From Dugong dugon (lineage: Eukaryota > Chordata > Mammalia > Sirenia > Dugongidae), in assembly GCA_030035585.1 (NCBI GenBank), contig CM057462.1, positions 141,758,734 through 141,822,733 on the forward strand: a stretch of DNA of 64,000 nt, written 5' to 3'. Both the position numbers and the translations under genes were made by a program. Under the pieces are notes generated by a model. It worked only from the letters and a program-made list of their open reading frames with translations. It was not told the DNA's origin and made no database searches. Positions within the stretch are counted from its first letter, which is position 1; each line of letters opens with the position of its first letter. Below are positions 10,851 through 40,948 of this stretch, piece by piece.

Positions 10851-11451
10851 TATCTGTACGATTATTCTCTTACATAGGATTTAGTTTACATAAAAAGGAA
10901 AGGGATGCAAATAAGTTTCTTTGGTGTTTAATCAGGTTCAAGAGATATTTGACTATGAAGGGGAAAAGCTACTGTTGTAGCCATTGAACACATGATTTCA
11001 TGGAAAAGTGAGTGGAGTCTGTTTCTCCAATTCATGGGCATTCAATTTCCAAATAACTTCTTCAGTCTAAATGCAGAAATTTAAATCACTAAAAAATTTT
11101 AGGGTAAAAAACAATTGAATTGAATGCCCTTTTTCTTTTTGAAGTTGAAATATTACAAATGTTTGCAAATAAATAGTTAAGGCAATATCTTGACTGTGAA
11201 TTGGCTCTGGTTATTATTTTCCTTCTATTAGGGAAGGACCTCAGAAACAAGATCTAATCCTAATCAAATAACATGTGAATAAGGACTGTTTACATATATA
11301 CAATGTCAGATGCTTGCAAAAGCTAATAAATATTCCATCAGCAAGAAAAACATTAAGTTCTGAAAGCTCATTTAGATTGTTTTCCTGGGAGATTTTATGG
11401 ATGTTCTTCACCTGTTAACATTGTAATTAATAATTAATTTCAGATTATGAG
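10851..11451 (+). promoter_or_regulatory. Amylase upstream region, displaced by Tigger1
   Basis: Single-copy-looking sequence that would have been the proximal upstream region of the amylase promoter before Tigger1 inserted at 11452. It contains a forkhead-like TGTTTAC at 11287-11293 and the E-box/TC-box pair listed separately. Function is inferred from position. Confidence 0.4.
11381..11414 (+). promoter_or_regulatory. Candidate PTF1-type bipartite site for amylase
   Basis: TTTCCTGGGA at 11381-11390 and CACCTG at 11409-11414, about two helical turns apart. PTF1 of pancreatic acinar cells binds an E-box CACCTG paired with a TTTCCCA/TGGGA box at one or two turns. Without Tigger1 the E-box would lie about 106 bp before the TATA box, near -140 from the start site, where rodent pancreatic amylase enhancers lie. 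The TC-box match is imperfect. Confidence 0.4.
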
Positions 11452-11453
11452 TA

Positions 11454-13828
11454 CAGGCATACCTCGGAGACATTGCAAGTTTAATTCCAGACCATCGCAA
11501 TAAAGCAAGTCACATAAATTTTTTCGGTTTCCCAGTGCATATAAAAGTTGTTTATACTATACTGTAGTCTATTAAGTGTACAATAACATTACATCTAAAA
11601 AAAAAAAGTACAAACCTTAATTTAAAAAAACTTTATTGCTAAAATGTGCTAACCATCATCTAAGCCTTCAGCAAGTTGTAATCTTTTCGCTGGTGGAGGG
11701 TCTTGACTCTATGTTGAAGGCTGCTGACTGATCAGGGTGGTGGTTGCTGGAGGTTGGGGGTGGCTGTGGAAATTTCTTAAAATAAGACAACAATGAAGTT
11801 TGCTGCATCGATTGACTCTTCTTTTCATGAAATGTTGCTCTGTATTATGTAATGATGTTTGATAGCATTTTACCCACAGTAGAACTTCTTTCAAAATCGG
11901 AGTCAATCCTCTCAAACCCAGCTTCCGCTTTATCAACTAAGTTTATCTTTTGTTGCCATTCCAACAGTGTTCACAGTGTCTTTACCAGGAGTAATTTCAA
12001 TCTCAAGAAACCACTTTCTTTGCTCATCCATAAGAAGCAACTCCTCATCTGTTAAAGTTATATCATGAGATTGTAGCAATTAAGTCACATCTTCAGGCTC
12101 CACTTCTAATTCTAGTTCTCTTGCCATTTCCACCATGTCTGCAATTATTTCCTCCACTGAAGCCTTGAACCTCTCAAAGTCATCCATGAGGGTTGGGATT
12201 AACTTCTTCCAAACTCCTGTTAATGTTGATATTTTGACCTTGTCCCATGAATCACAGAGGTTCTTAATGGCATCTAGACTGGTGAATCTTCCAAAAGGTT
12301 TTCAATTTACTTTGCCCAGATCCAGCAGAGGAATCACTATCTATGACAAGCTATAGCCTTAGAAAATGTATTTCTTTAATAATAAGACTTGAAAGTCGAA
12401 ATTACTCCTTGGTCCACAGACTGCAGAATGGATGTTTTGTAGTTAGCAGGCATGAAAACAAAATTAATCTTGTGGTACATCTCTGTCAGAGCTCTTGGGT
12501 GACCAGGTGCATTGTCGATGAGCAGTAATACTTAGAAAGGACTCTTTTTTCTGAGCAGCAGTTCTCAACACTGGGCTTAAAATACTCAGTAAACCATGTT
12601 GTAAACAGATGTGCTGTCATCCAGGCTTTGTTGTTGCATTTATAGAGCACAGCCGGAGTAGATCTATCATAATTCTTAAGATCTCTAGGAGTTTCAGAAA
12701 GGTAAATGAGCATTGGCTTCAACTTAAAGTCACCAGCTGCATTAGCCCCTAACAAGAGAGACAGCTTGCCCTTTGAAGTTTTGAAGCCAGGCATTGACTT
12801 CTCCTCTCTAACTATGAAAGTCCTAGATAGCATATTCTTCCAATATAAGGTTGTTTGTCTAGATTGAAAATCTGTTGTTTAGTGTAGCCACCTTCATCAG
12901 TTATCTGAGGCAGATCTTCTGGATAACTTCTGCAGCTTCTACATCAGCACTTGCTGATTCATTTTGTACTTTTATGTTATGGAGATGGTTTCTTTCCTTA
13001 AACTTTATGAACCAACCTCTGCTAGCTTCCGACTTTTCTTCTGCAGCTGCCTCATCTCTCCCAGCCTTCATAGAATTGAAGAGAGTTAAGGCCTTGCTCT
13101 GGACTAGGTTTTGGCTTAAGGGGATGTTGTGGCTGGTTTGATCTATTCAGACCACTAAAACTTTCTCCATATCAACAATAAGGTTGTTTCCCTTTCTTAT
13201 CATTCGTGCATTCATTGGAGTAGCACTTTTAATTTCCTTCAAGAAATTTTCCTTTGCATTAATAACTTGGCTAACTGGCTCAAGAGGCCTACTTCCAGCC
13301 TATCTTGGCTTTAACATGCATTCCTAACTAAGCTTGATCATTTCTAGCTTTTGATTTAAAGTGAGAGATATGTGACTCTTCCTTTCACTTGAACACTTAG
13401 AGGCCATTGTAGGGTTATTAACTGACCTAATTTCAATATGGTCCTTTTTCAAGGAATAGGAGGGCCCTGAGGAGAGAGAGGGAGATGGGGAACAGCCAGT
13501 TGGTGAAGCAGTCAGAAAGCACACATTTATCCATTCAGTTTGCTGTCTTGTATGGACACTGTTTTTGGTGTCCCAAAACAATTACAATAATAACATCCAA
13601 GATCACTGACCACAGATCACCATAACAGATACAATAATAATGAAAAAGTTTGAAATATTGTGAGAATTAACAAAATGACACACAGAGACATGAAGTGAGC
13701 TTATGTTGTTGGAAAAATGTCACTGACAGACTTGCTCAATGCAGGGTTGCAACAAATCTTCAATTTGTAAAAGACGCAGTATGTGCAAAACACAAATAAG
13801 TAAAGTGCAATAAAACAAGGTATGTCTG
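11454..13828 (-). mobile_element. Tigger1 DNA transposon, full length
   Basis: 2375 bp, bounded by a TA duplication (11452-11453 and 13829-13830). Its inverted ends are CAGGCATACCTCGGAGACAT on the left and the complement of CAGACATACCTTGTTTTATT on the right. Left end, right end and internal transposase fragments agree with Tigger1 (pogo/Tc1-mariner superfamily), whose usual length is about 2.4 kb. The transposase frame lies on the minus strand and is broken. The right end lies 69 bp before the amylase TATA box. Confidence 0.92.
12486..13407 (-). pseudogene. Tigger1 transposase, decayed
   Basis: The N-terminus starts at 13407 (MASKCSSERKSHISLTLNQK), the helix-turn-helix DNA-binding start of Tigger transposases, and stops after 28 codons. 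A second open stretch at 12833-12486 encodes part of the DDE catalytic domain ([49 protein letters not shown]). Stops and frameshifts separate the parts, so no active transposase is expected. Confidence 0.88.
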
Positions 13829-13897
13829 TAAACAGTTTGTGCTCCAAGTATTTGTTCATGTTAACATTTACTTCGTAAAATATGTTTCTTACAGGGA

Positions 13898-13905
13898 TAT
13901 AAATA
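13898..13905 (+). promoter_or_regulatory. TATA box of the amylase promoter
   Basis: TATAAATA, 36 bp before the ATG at 13941. Normal TATA spacing puts transcription start near 13926-13930, giving a leader of only about 10-15 nt. A very short leader beginning just before 'cttcaaagcaa' fits pancreatic-type mammalian amylase transcripts. A 'tttcttacag' just upstream also resembles a splice acceptor, so an upstream non-coding exon cannot be excluded. Confidence 0.65.
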
Positions 13906-13940
13906 TTTGCTGGAAAAAACACTGTGGACTTCAAAGCAAG

Positions 13941-33072
<19,132 letters not shown>

Positions 33073-33079
33073 ATTTCAA

Positions 33080-33085
33080 ATTAAA
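33080..33085 (+). terminator. AMY: AMY poly(A) signal ATTAAA
   Basis: ATTAAA only 7 nt after the stop codon, giving a 3' UTR of roughly 30 nt. Mammalian amylase mRNAs have a similarly short 3' UTR. Confidence 0.75.
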
Positions 33086-33619
33086 TACATACATCCAAAA
33101 AATACTTTTGTATGTCTTTTAATATATAGATTTAATTTTAATAATTCATTCTTTCTCTAGCAAAAGCTATAATAAGTAATCTGCTTGAAAAACTCAGAAA
33201 AGCATAACAAATCACCTAAAATTTTTCCATGATAACTTCAAATAACATTTTGCTATGAGTTAGAAGACTCACTTTAACCTATTTGTCAATGAAATTTCTA
33301 AGAAGTCAGAAAGGCATTTTAAGAAATATGTTTATTGTCAGTAACACCATCTGTCCAGCCCTGTATCTCTCATGCAAGTCTGTTTGTTACTCTTCCAATT
33401 AAATTGTGTCTAACAATTAATAAAGGATAGCTGTTTTAATGAAGATCCTCATGCAAAGTCATTGCATTTGCATAATTTTCATAATATGAAAGCACTTTTT
33501 CAGTTAATAGAGTTAAAAAAATAAGAGAAACTTTAATTATACAATCTACAATTCTTACATATACTGAGGTCGCAAAAATCTTCTACTTTCTTTAAATTCT
33601 TTTTCTTTCTAATGGTTTC
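33086..33619. other. Downstream of AMY, nothing recognised
   Basis: AT-rich single-copy-looking sequence. No gene or repeat recognised. Confidence 0.5.
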
Positions 33620-34146
33620 TTAGGCTGTGTTCTCTAGAGAAGCAAAACCAGTAAAGCATATAAATATATATATAGAGAGATTTATATCAAGGAAACAGCT
33701 CACAGAATTGTAAACACTAGAATGTCCCAAGTCTGTGGATCGGGGTAGAGGCCTCTCCCAATTCAGGCAGCCACAGAAGCTGGCGAACCCAAGGTCGCCA
33801 GGTCTTAGAGCAGGGCTCCTGCTCAGAGGCTGTGAAGATCCACAAAACCCAAGACTGACAGGTAAGCTGCTAGCTCAAGTCCCAAGAACCGGAACTGAGA
33901 CAACAAGAGGCAGCCGCAGGAACAAAAACATTGGCAAGGCAAGCAGGAAGGAAGTAGCTGGTGGAGAGTGAAGAGATGAAGTCTGAGGGGGCGGTGAGCC
34001 CCCACAGGCTCTGCTCCCACCGGTACCACTCATGGGGGTGATCACATATCAGATTTCAATAGGGAAGTGATCACAACATTATACAACTCTCCAAACACTG
34101 AGAATCATGGCCTAGCCAAGTTGACATAAAATCTTAACCATCACAA
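33620..34146. mobile_element. Old interspersed repeat, class uncertain (probably an L1 3' UTR)
   Basis: Starts 'ggctgtgttctctagagaag' with 'tatatagagagatttatatc' and ends 'aaaatcttaaccatcacaa'. This phrase series is common in mammalian genomes and I believe it to be the 3' UTR of an old L1, but I cannot confirm the class here. The open frames inside it are not convincing genes. Confidence 0.5.
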
Positions 34147-35149
34147 ATGGCTTGACTTAATATTGTATGACATTTTATTCCTTCTTTTAACCTCTAACAT
34201 AGACTCTTATTTAGGGATTTCGTGACACCATGTTCTCCTGGTTCTCTCCCTAATCCTCTAGCTACTCATTCTCCTTCACCTTGACTTTAAATGTGGGATT
34301 TGTTAAGCTTTCACCTAGGCCTTCTGATAACTCTCAGTTGTTTTCTTATAGTTAAATGAGAAGGTAAAATTCATACTCAAACTCTTCTTTCCATCTACAA
34401 ATCTACCTATACTTGCCTCTATCATCTTATTCTTTCTTCCTGTTTTAATGAAGAAAGTGCACCCATTCTATCAAAGGCAGTCCTCTCCACTTGTGTTAAT
34501 TATACCATTCCTCTTTTTAATCTTTATGAGGACTTTATTCTTAGATTATTCTCTCTCTCCTGCCTTGGTAATCTTTCTCTTCCTGCTAGATTATTCCCTT
34601 CAGATTACATGTACTAGACTCTTGCAACTAAAAATCCTTGGCCCCCAGCTTTTTCTCCATGTACAGCCTAATTTCTCTGGAACCATACTTAGACTTCTGT
34701 ATTTTCATCACACATTCTCCATGTCCTCAATTTCAGTTATTTTTCTTCTCTCTACCATTCAGTTTTCATCATTGTCCCTTCGCTTAGTCTCTTCTTGTGT
34801 CGCCAATGACATATATGTTGGTAAACCCAATGCACACATCTCTATCCTCATCTTAGTCTACTTCACAACAGTATTCATGTAGTCAACCACTCTCTCTCAC
34901 TCTCTCCTTTGTTCTATCATTCTACTCTCCCATGGTTTTCCTTCTCTCTCACTGATTGCTCTTTTTCAGTTCCTTTTACTGGATATTCTTCTTCTGTTTG
35001 ACCTAAGGACTCAACTGGGTCTAATTCTCTTCTTTTTTCTCTCTCCCCTACGTGACTGCCACCCTTTCCACAGACTTAAAACCCATCCTATTGCATGGAG
35101 ATGTGTATCTCTAATGCAGACATTTTCTTGGACTTCACCCTTACACTTT
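34147..35149. other. Intergenic, pyrimidine-rich, no gene recognised
   Basis: CT-rich on the + strand. A 144-codon frame at 34448-34882 is hydrophobic through composition and has no family features. Possibly an old repeat. Confidence 0.45.
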
Positions 35150-35716
35150 TGTTACTGGGTGGAAACCCTAGGTTCTTACTCGTCATGACTTGTATTGGCC
35201 AATAAAAAGAGACTGAGGTGGGAAGGCAGAAAAGCACCTTTATTTGGTTGCACAAAGAAAAGGAGTCAGTTGGGGCTGCCGCCACCAAGACTGCTCCCCA
35301 AGGATGAGGAGAAAAGTTAGTTTTAAGGGGTTTACAAGTAGGGAGTTCTTACAAGTCAGCAACATTCTTAGTCATACTATGCCTGCCTGTGCAGTGGAGT
35401 TTCCATCATATAACTTCCAAGCAAAGAAAGCAGGATTTTAATGTAAAGTTGTGGGGGAGGAAGCCCAGCAAAGAAAACAAGATTTTTAATGCCACACTGT
35501 GGAGAAAGAAGCCAAGCAAAGAAAACAGGATTTTTAATGCAAAGCTGCTTAAGGCTCTGCCTTATTCCCTCCATCTCTTTTTGGACCTTGGTCATTCAGA
35601 ACCAGTGTCCATTTTGAACTATAGCCTGGCTCAGAATTGTTTGTGATATTCTCGGGGAGGGACAAATATTGGACCTAGGCGCTTCATTGTGGCTACTGAC
35701 CTTCTGCTGGTTTACA
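35150..35716 (-). repeat. ERV 3' LTR (antisense)
   Basis: Bounded by TGTTACTGGG and GGTTTACA (TG...CA on either strand). It shares 'gagactgaggtgggaaggca', the 'aaaggagt' segment and the internal tandem units with the sequence at 44009-44387, which is the matching 5' LTR. On the minus strand an AATAAA lies in 'aaataaaggtgctttt' near 35240. Three 47-48 bp tandem units start at 35421, 35468 and 35516. Confidence 0.75.
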
Positions 35717-36088
35717 ACTATTTACTAAATATTAAAGAAAAAAAATAAGAGTGGCTTTTATGCTCTGTTTATGTGAACATTTCCCTAAAAGATGTTCTTT
35801 AAGATTGTCCTAGCTATTGTCTTTATACCTCAGGGCCCAGATGATGTGTCTTTGTTAGTCTTTGTGAATCCAGCTCCAGCTGAGTCACATTCTTTATGCT
35901 CAAGGACAGGGAATAATGGTTCCGATATTATCTCCTAAATCATTCTTTTCTTTTGATTGGAGACTGGAGATAACACATTGATGATTAATAACTGGACTTA
36001 GTCGAGCCCTTAGATGGTGGCCATGGAAGTCTCTTTAAACTCACGGTGCTGTTTTCCACCAGATACCATCTAGTTCTTCACCAGGATC

Positions 36089-36340
36089 TTAAGTAAGAGC
36101 AACATTCCCATCAATTGCATTGCCGAAGTGAGCAGACTCGATGTACATCAACGTTTTATTCTGAGGCTTTCTTAAGTGTGTAAGACAATAGAAGATAAGT
36201 TTTATTATGCCTAACACTATCAGGATGCAGACTGAGAATATTATTATTTCTTGTAATAGTGATTTACTCATGTATTTATTCTTGATGGTAACTAACCAAA
36301 TAAATCTGGTATTTGCAATGGTGTTACAGTGTGTACTCAA
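36089..36340 (-). pseudogene. ERV env transmembrane remnant
   Basis: 83 codons with a hydrophobic membrane-spanning stretch (IIIFSVCILIVLGIIKLIFY) followed by a short polar tail, placed next to the 3' LTR where the env C-terminus is expected. A second short frame at 36774-36968 with CGGFNYTSL may be further env. Both lack the rest of the gene. Call based on position and membrane segment, not a full family match. Confidence 0.5.
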
Positions 36341-37768
36341 GTAGCTTGTTGTCTAATTTTATGTATATCCTGTTTTCTCCTATGTTATTTATCTGAATAC
36401 AACAAGAGGTATTTGTTACAATACAGATTACCCTTTCTTGGGCTGAAAAATCTAAGGCTATTTTGTTATCTCATGTCACCTTGGCTAATGAGGTCAGATA
36501 TTGCTGTTGTGTTTTTATCTCATTAGCAACTTCATCTGTTATTTGTTCCACAATGATTGATAAATTTCTGTAAGATTTTTCCAATTTAACTATACAATAA
36601 TAGCAATTAAAGCTACCAACCCCACCCTGACTATTAGACCAATGGGATTTTTTTGTCTCTCATTTTATAATGTGTAACAAGTAAACATTACCTTTTTAAT
36701 ATTTACTACCATCATTATTATGAATATTTAAAGATAATCTTAAAATTCTCCAAGTACATTGCTCATGCATTCATCAGGAATCTAAACGAGACATTGTCCA
36801 CGTAAACTCACTGTCAGTTGGAAAGGGATCATTTAAACTAGTATAGTTGAATCCACCACACGAAAACATATCCATAAGGAGCACACAAAGTTTGTCTACA
36901 GGAAACAGAAGATATAGAAAATTTACATGTGACAACCAAGTTTCTGTTAGAAAATACATGATTAGCAAGATAATACAGGATGAACCTTTCCTTCGGAGGT
37001 CTTCAGTTACTCTGTTTAAAATATACTAAGTGTTCTTCCCGAGGGCAAGTTGTCCCTCCTTGGTTTACCTATAACAGTCATGGGTCACTTTCTCAGAAGC
37101 AGAAGTGGCACAAAACTGTTCTTTGAGAGAACTAATAGGAAATCTAATGCTATTCTATTTTGTAAAATCATAACTCTAATGAATTTCAGACACTTTTCTG
37201 GTTATGATATTTACAACTTTGCTAAGTTTACCAATAAGAACTTCTAATTTAAGAGTTACAATATCTAAACTCATTAGTTAGATACTTTAGAAGAAAGGAA
37301 AATCATTTCTTATATCCAGAAAGTAAGAGCTTAAAACATCAGCAATATTCCCACATAAAACTCACAGTATTCCTTTACTCAGTCTTAAGTAGTTAATTTC
37401 TGCTCCACATGATTTTGGATCAGCCACAGTCTGTGAACCCCTCAGCTTCTACATAAGAGTTTTAGAAACTTTGATCCAGTTTAGTCACAGTCCTTTTCAT
37501 AAGTCCAGTAAAGTTGATCTTTTTGTTGAGATACTTTGTCAGACATTTTCAGCAAATCAGCAAAGTAAACACTTATCTGCAGATGACAAACATTAATATA
37601 GTGATGATTATAAACATATTGCTCTTAATTACAAAGATTCAGAGCCAAATAAAGTCAGTTTAAAAACACTTTAGACAAAAAAAATTTCTAAATATAATGA
37701 TTAACCTTATTTTCAAAGAGCTTCAGATATAATACACTATATACTAATTTTGAGAAATGATACCATAT

Positions 37769-40700
37769 TGTTGTTGTTAGGTGCCATCAAGTCCGTTCCA
37801 ACTCATAGTGACCCTCCGTACTACAGAATGAAACACTGCGTCGTCCCGTGCCATGCCCACAATCGTTATGCTTGAGCCCATTGTTGTAGCCAGCCACTGT
37901 GTCAATCTGTCTGGTTGAGGAGTTCCTCTGTCTCACTGACCCTCTACTTTACCAAGCATGATGTCCTTCTCCAGGGACTGATTCTTCCTGATAACATGTC
38001 CAAAGTATGTAAGACATATTTTTGCCATCCTTGCTTCCACGGAGCATTCTGGCTGTACTTCTTCCAAGACAGATTTGTTGGTTCTTTTGGCAGTCCATGG
38101 TATATTCAATATTCTTCACCAACACCACAATTCAAAAACATCAATTCTTTGGACTTCCTTATTCATTATCCGGCTTTCACATGCGTATGATGTGATTGAA
38201 AATGCCATGACTTGGATCAGGCTCACATTAGCCTTCAAGGAGACATCCTTGCTTTTCAACACTTTAAAGAAGTCTTTCACAGCAGATTTGCCCAACACAA
38301 TGCATCTTTTGATTTCTTGACTGTTGCTTCCATGGGTGTTGACTGTAGAACCAAGTAAAATGAAATCCTTGACAACTTCAATCTTTTCTCCATTTATCAT
38401 GATGTTGCTTATTGGCCCAGTTGTGAGGATTCTTGTTTTGTTTATGTTGAGGTGTAATCCACACTGAAGGCTGTGGTCTTTGATCTTCATCAGTAAGTGC
38501 TTCAAGTCCTCTTCACTTTCAGCAAGCAAAGTTGTGTCATCTGTATATTGCTGGTTGCTAATGAGTCTTCCTCCAATCATGATGCCCTGTTCTTTTCTTC
38601 ATATAGTCCAGTTTCTTGGATTGTTTGCTCAGCATACAGATTGAATAAGTATGGTGAAAGGATACAACCCTGACACACATCATTCCTGACTTTTAAACCA
38701 TGCAGTATCCCCTTGTTCTGTCTCAACAACTGCCTCTTAGAATTCCCATTCTTCACAATGTTATCCATAATTTGTTATGATCCACATAGTCGAATACTTT
38801 AGCAGTCAGTAAAACACAGATAAACATTTTTCTGGTATTCTCTGCTTTTAGCCAGGATCCATCTGACATCATTAATGATATCCATGGCTCCACGTCCTCT
38901 TCTGAATCTGGCCTGAATTTTTGGCGGTTTCCTGTTGATATACGGCTGCAACCACTTTTGAATGCTCTTCAGCAAAATTTTACTTGCATGTGATATTAAT
39001 GACATCGTTTGATAATTTCCACGTTTGGTTGGATCAGCTTTCTTGGAATAGGCATAAATATGGATCTCTTCCAGTCAGTTGGCCAGGTAGCTGTCTTCCA
39101 AACTTCTTGGCGTAGATGAGTGAACACTTCCAGTGCTGCATCAGTTTGTTGAAACATCTCAGATGATAGCCTGTCAATTCCTGCAGCCTTGTTTTTCAAC
39201 AATGTCTTCAGTGCAGGTTGGACTTCTTCCTTCAGTACCGTTAGTTCCTGATCATATGCTACCTCTTTAAATGGTTGAATGTCGACCAATTCTTTTTGGT
39301 ATAATGAGTCTATGTATTCCTTCCATCTTTTTTTTGATGCTTCCTACGTTGTTTAATATTTTCCCCATAGAATCCTTCACTATTCCAACTCAAGGCTCGG
39401 GTTTTTTCTTCAGTTCTTTCACCTTGAGAAATGCCGAGTATGTTTTTCCCTTTTGGCTTTCTATCTCCGGCTCTTTACATATGTCATTGTAATACTTTAC
39501 TTTGTCTTCTTGAGCTGCCCTTTGAAATCTTCTGTTCAGTTCTTTTACTTCATCATTTGTTCCTTTTGCTTTAGCTACTCGACGTTTAAGAGCAAGTTTC
39601 AGAGTCTCTTCTGACATCCATTTTGGTCTTTTCTTTGTCTCCTCTCTTTTTAATGGCCTCTTGCTTTTTTCATGTGTGATGTCCTTGATGTCGTTCCACA
39701 GCTCATCTGGTCTTCAGTTATTAGTGTTCAATGTGTCTTATCTATCCTTGAGATGGTCTCTAAATTCAGGTGGGATATACTCAAGGTTGTACTTTGGCTG
39801 TCGTGGACTTGTTCTAATTTTCTGCAGTTTCAACTGAACTTGCATATGAGCAGTTGATGGTCTGTTCCTCAGTCAGTCCCTGGCCTTGTTCTGACTGATG
39901 ATACTGAGCTTTTCCAACGTCTCTTTCCACAGATGTAGTTGATTTGATTCTAGTGTATTCCATCTGGCGAGGTCCACATGTATAGTTACCATTTATGTTG
40001 GCGAAAAAAGGTATTTGCAATGAAGAAGTCGTTGGTCTTGCCAAATTCTATTGTATGATCTCTGTCATCGTTCCTGTCATCAAGGCGGTATTTCCCAACT
40101 ACCGATCCTTTTTTGTTTCCAACTTTTGCTTTCAAATCATCAGTAATTGTCAGTGCATCCTGATTGCATGTTCCATCAATTTCAGACTGCAGAAGCTGGT
40201 AAAAATCTTCAGTTTCTCAATCTGTGACCTTAGTGGTTGGTGTGTAAATATGAATAATAGTTGTATTAACTGTTCTTCCTTGTAGGCATATGGATATTAT
40301 CTTATCACTGACAGCGTTGTATTTCAGGTTAGATCTTGAAATGTTCTTTTTGAGGATGAATGCAATGCCATTCTTCTTTAAGTCGTCACTCCTGGCATAG
40401 TAGACCACATGATTATCTGATACAAAATGGCCAATACCAGTCCATTTCAGCTCAGTAATGTGTAGGATATCAATGTTTATGCATTCCATTTCATTTTCAA
40501 TGATTTCCAATTTTCCTAGATTCATACTTTGTACATTCCATGTTCCAATTATTAATGGATGTTTGCAGTTGTTTCTTCTCATTTTGAGTCATGCCACATC
40601 AGCAAATGAAGTTCCCAAAAGCTTGACTCCACCCACGTCGTTAAAGACGACTCTACTTTGAGGAGGCAGTCCTTCCCCAGTCATCTTTTGAGTGCTTTCC

Positions 40701-40940
40701 AACCTGGGGGCTCATCTTCTGGCTGTATATCAGACTACTTTCTGTTGCTATTCATAAGGTTTTGTCAGTTTTTCATACTGTGGGGACTTACATCTTGCTG
40801 TGATGCTGGAAGCTTTGCCACTGGTATTCAGATACCAGCAGGGACACCCATGGTGGACAGGTTTCAGCTGAGCTTCCAGACTAAGACAGACTAGGAAGAA
40901 AGACTTGGCAGTCTACTTCTGAAAAGAATTAGCCAGTGAG
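37769..40940 (-). mobile_element. RTE LINE, full length, with 8-bp target duplication
   Basis: 3172 bp flanked by TACCATAT at 37761-37768 and 40941-40948. The left end is the RTE tail on the minus strand ('gatggcacctaacaacaaca'). Coding remains on the minus strand run from endonuclease (40582-40217) to reverse transcriptase (39289-38116). Afrotherian genomes contain an RTE family of about this length. It is inserted in the ERV internal region. Confidence 0.92.
38116..40582 (-). pseudogene. RTE endonuclease/reverse transcriptase ORF, broken
   Basis: Endonuclease piece 40582-40217 (LIIGTWNVQSMNLGKLEII, ILHITELKWTGIG with the catalytic Glu). Middle pieces at 40044-39814 and 39617-39390. RT pieces 39289-38996 (KNKAAGIDRLSSEMFQQ), 39005-38799 (QARFRRGRGAMDIIND), 38768-38577 (VRNDVCQGCILSPYLFNLYA) and 38580-38116 (QQYTDDTTLLAESEEDL, with the catalytic Asp pair). 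Several frameshifts, so inactive. Confidence 0.9.
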
Positions 40941-40948
40941 TACCATAT

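Noticed and set aside
11709..12528. Frames inside Tigger1 on the + strand
   Set aside because: Antisense shadows or decayed sequence of the transposase region; the transposase is coded on the minus strand.
33630..34140. Considered as an additional AMY 3' exon or downstream gene
   Set aside because: The amylase frame stops at 33072 with a poly(A) signal at once. The region has the phrase pattern of a common interspersed repeat.
34448..34882. 144-codon hydrophobic frame that might look like a membrane protein
   Set aside because: The CT-rich strand gives Leu, Phe and Ser by composition. No splice context or family motif, and the sequence looks like an old repeat.
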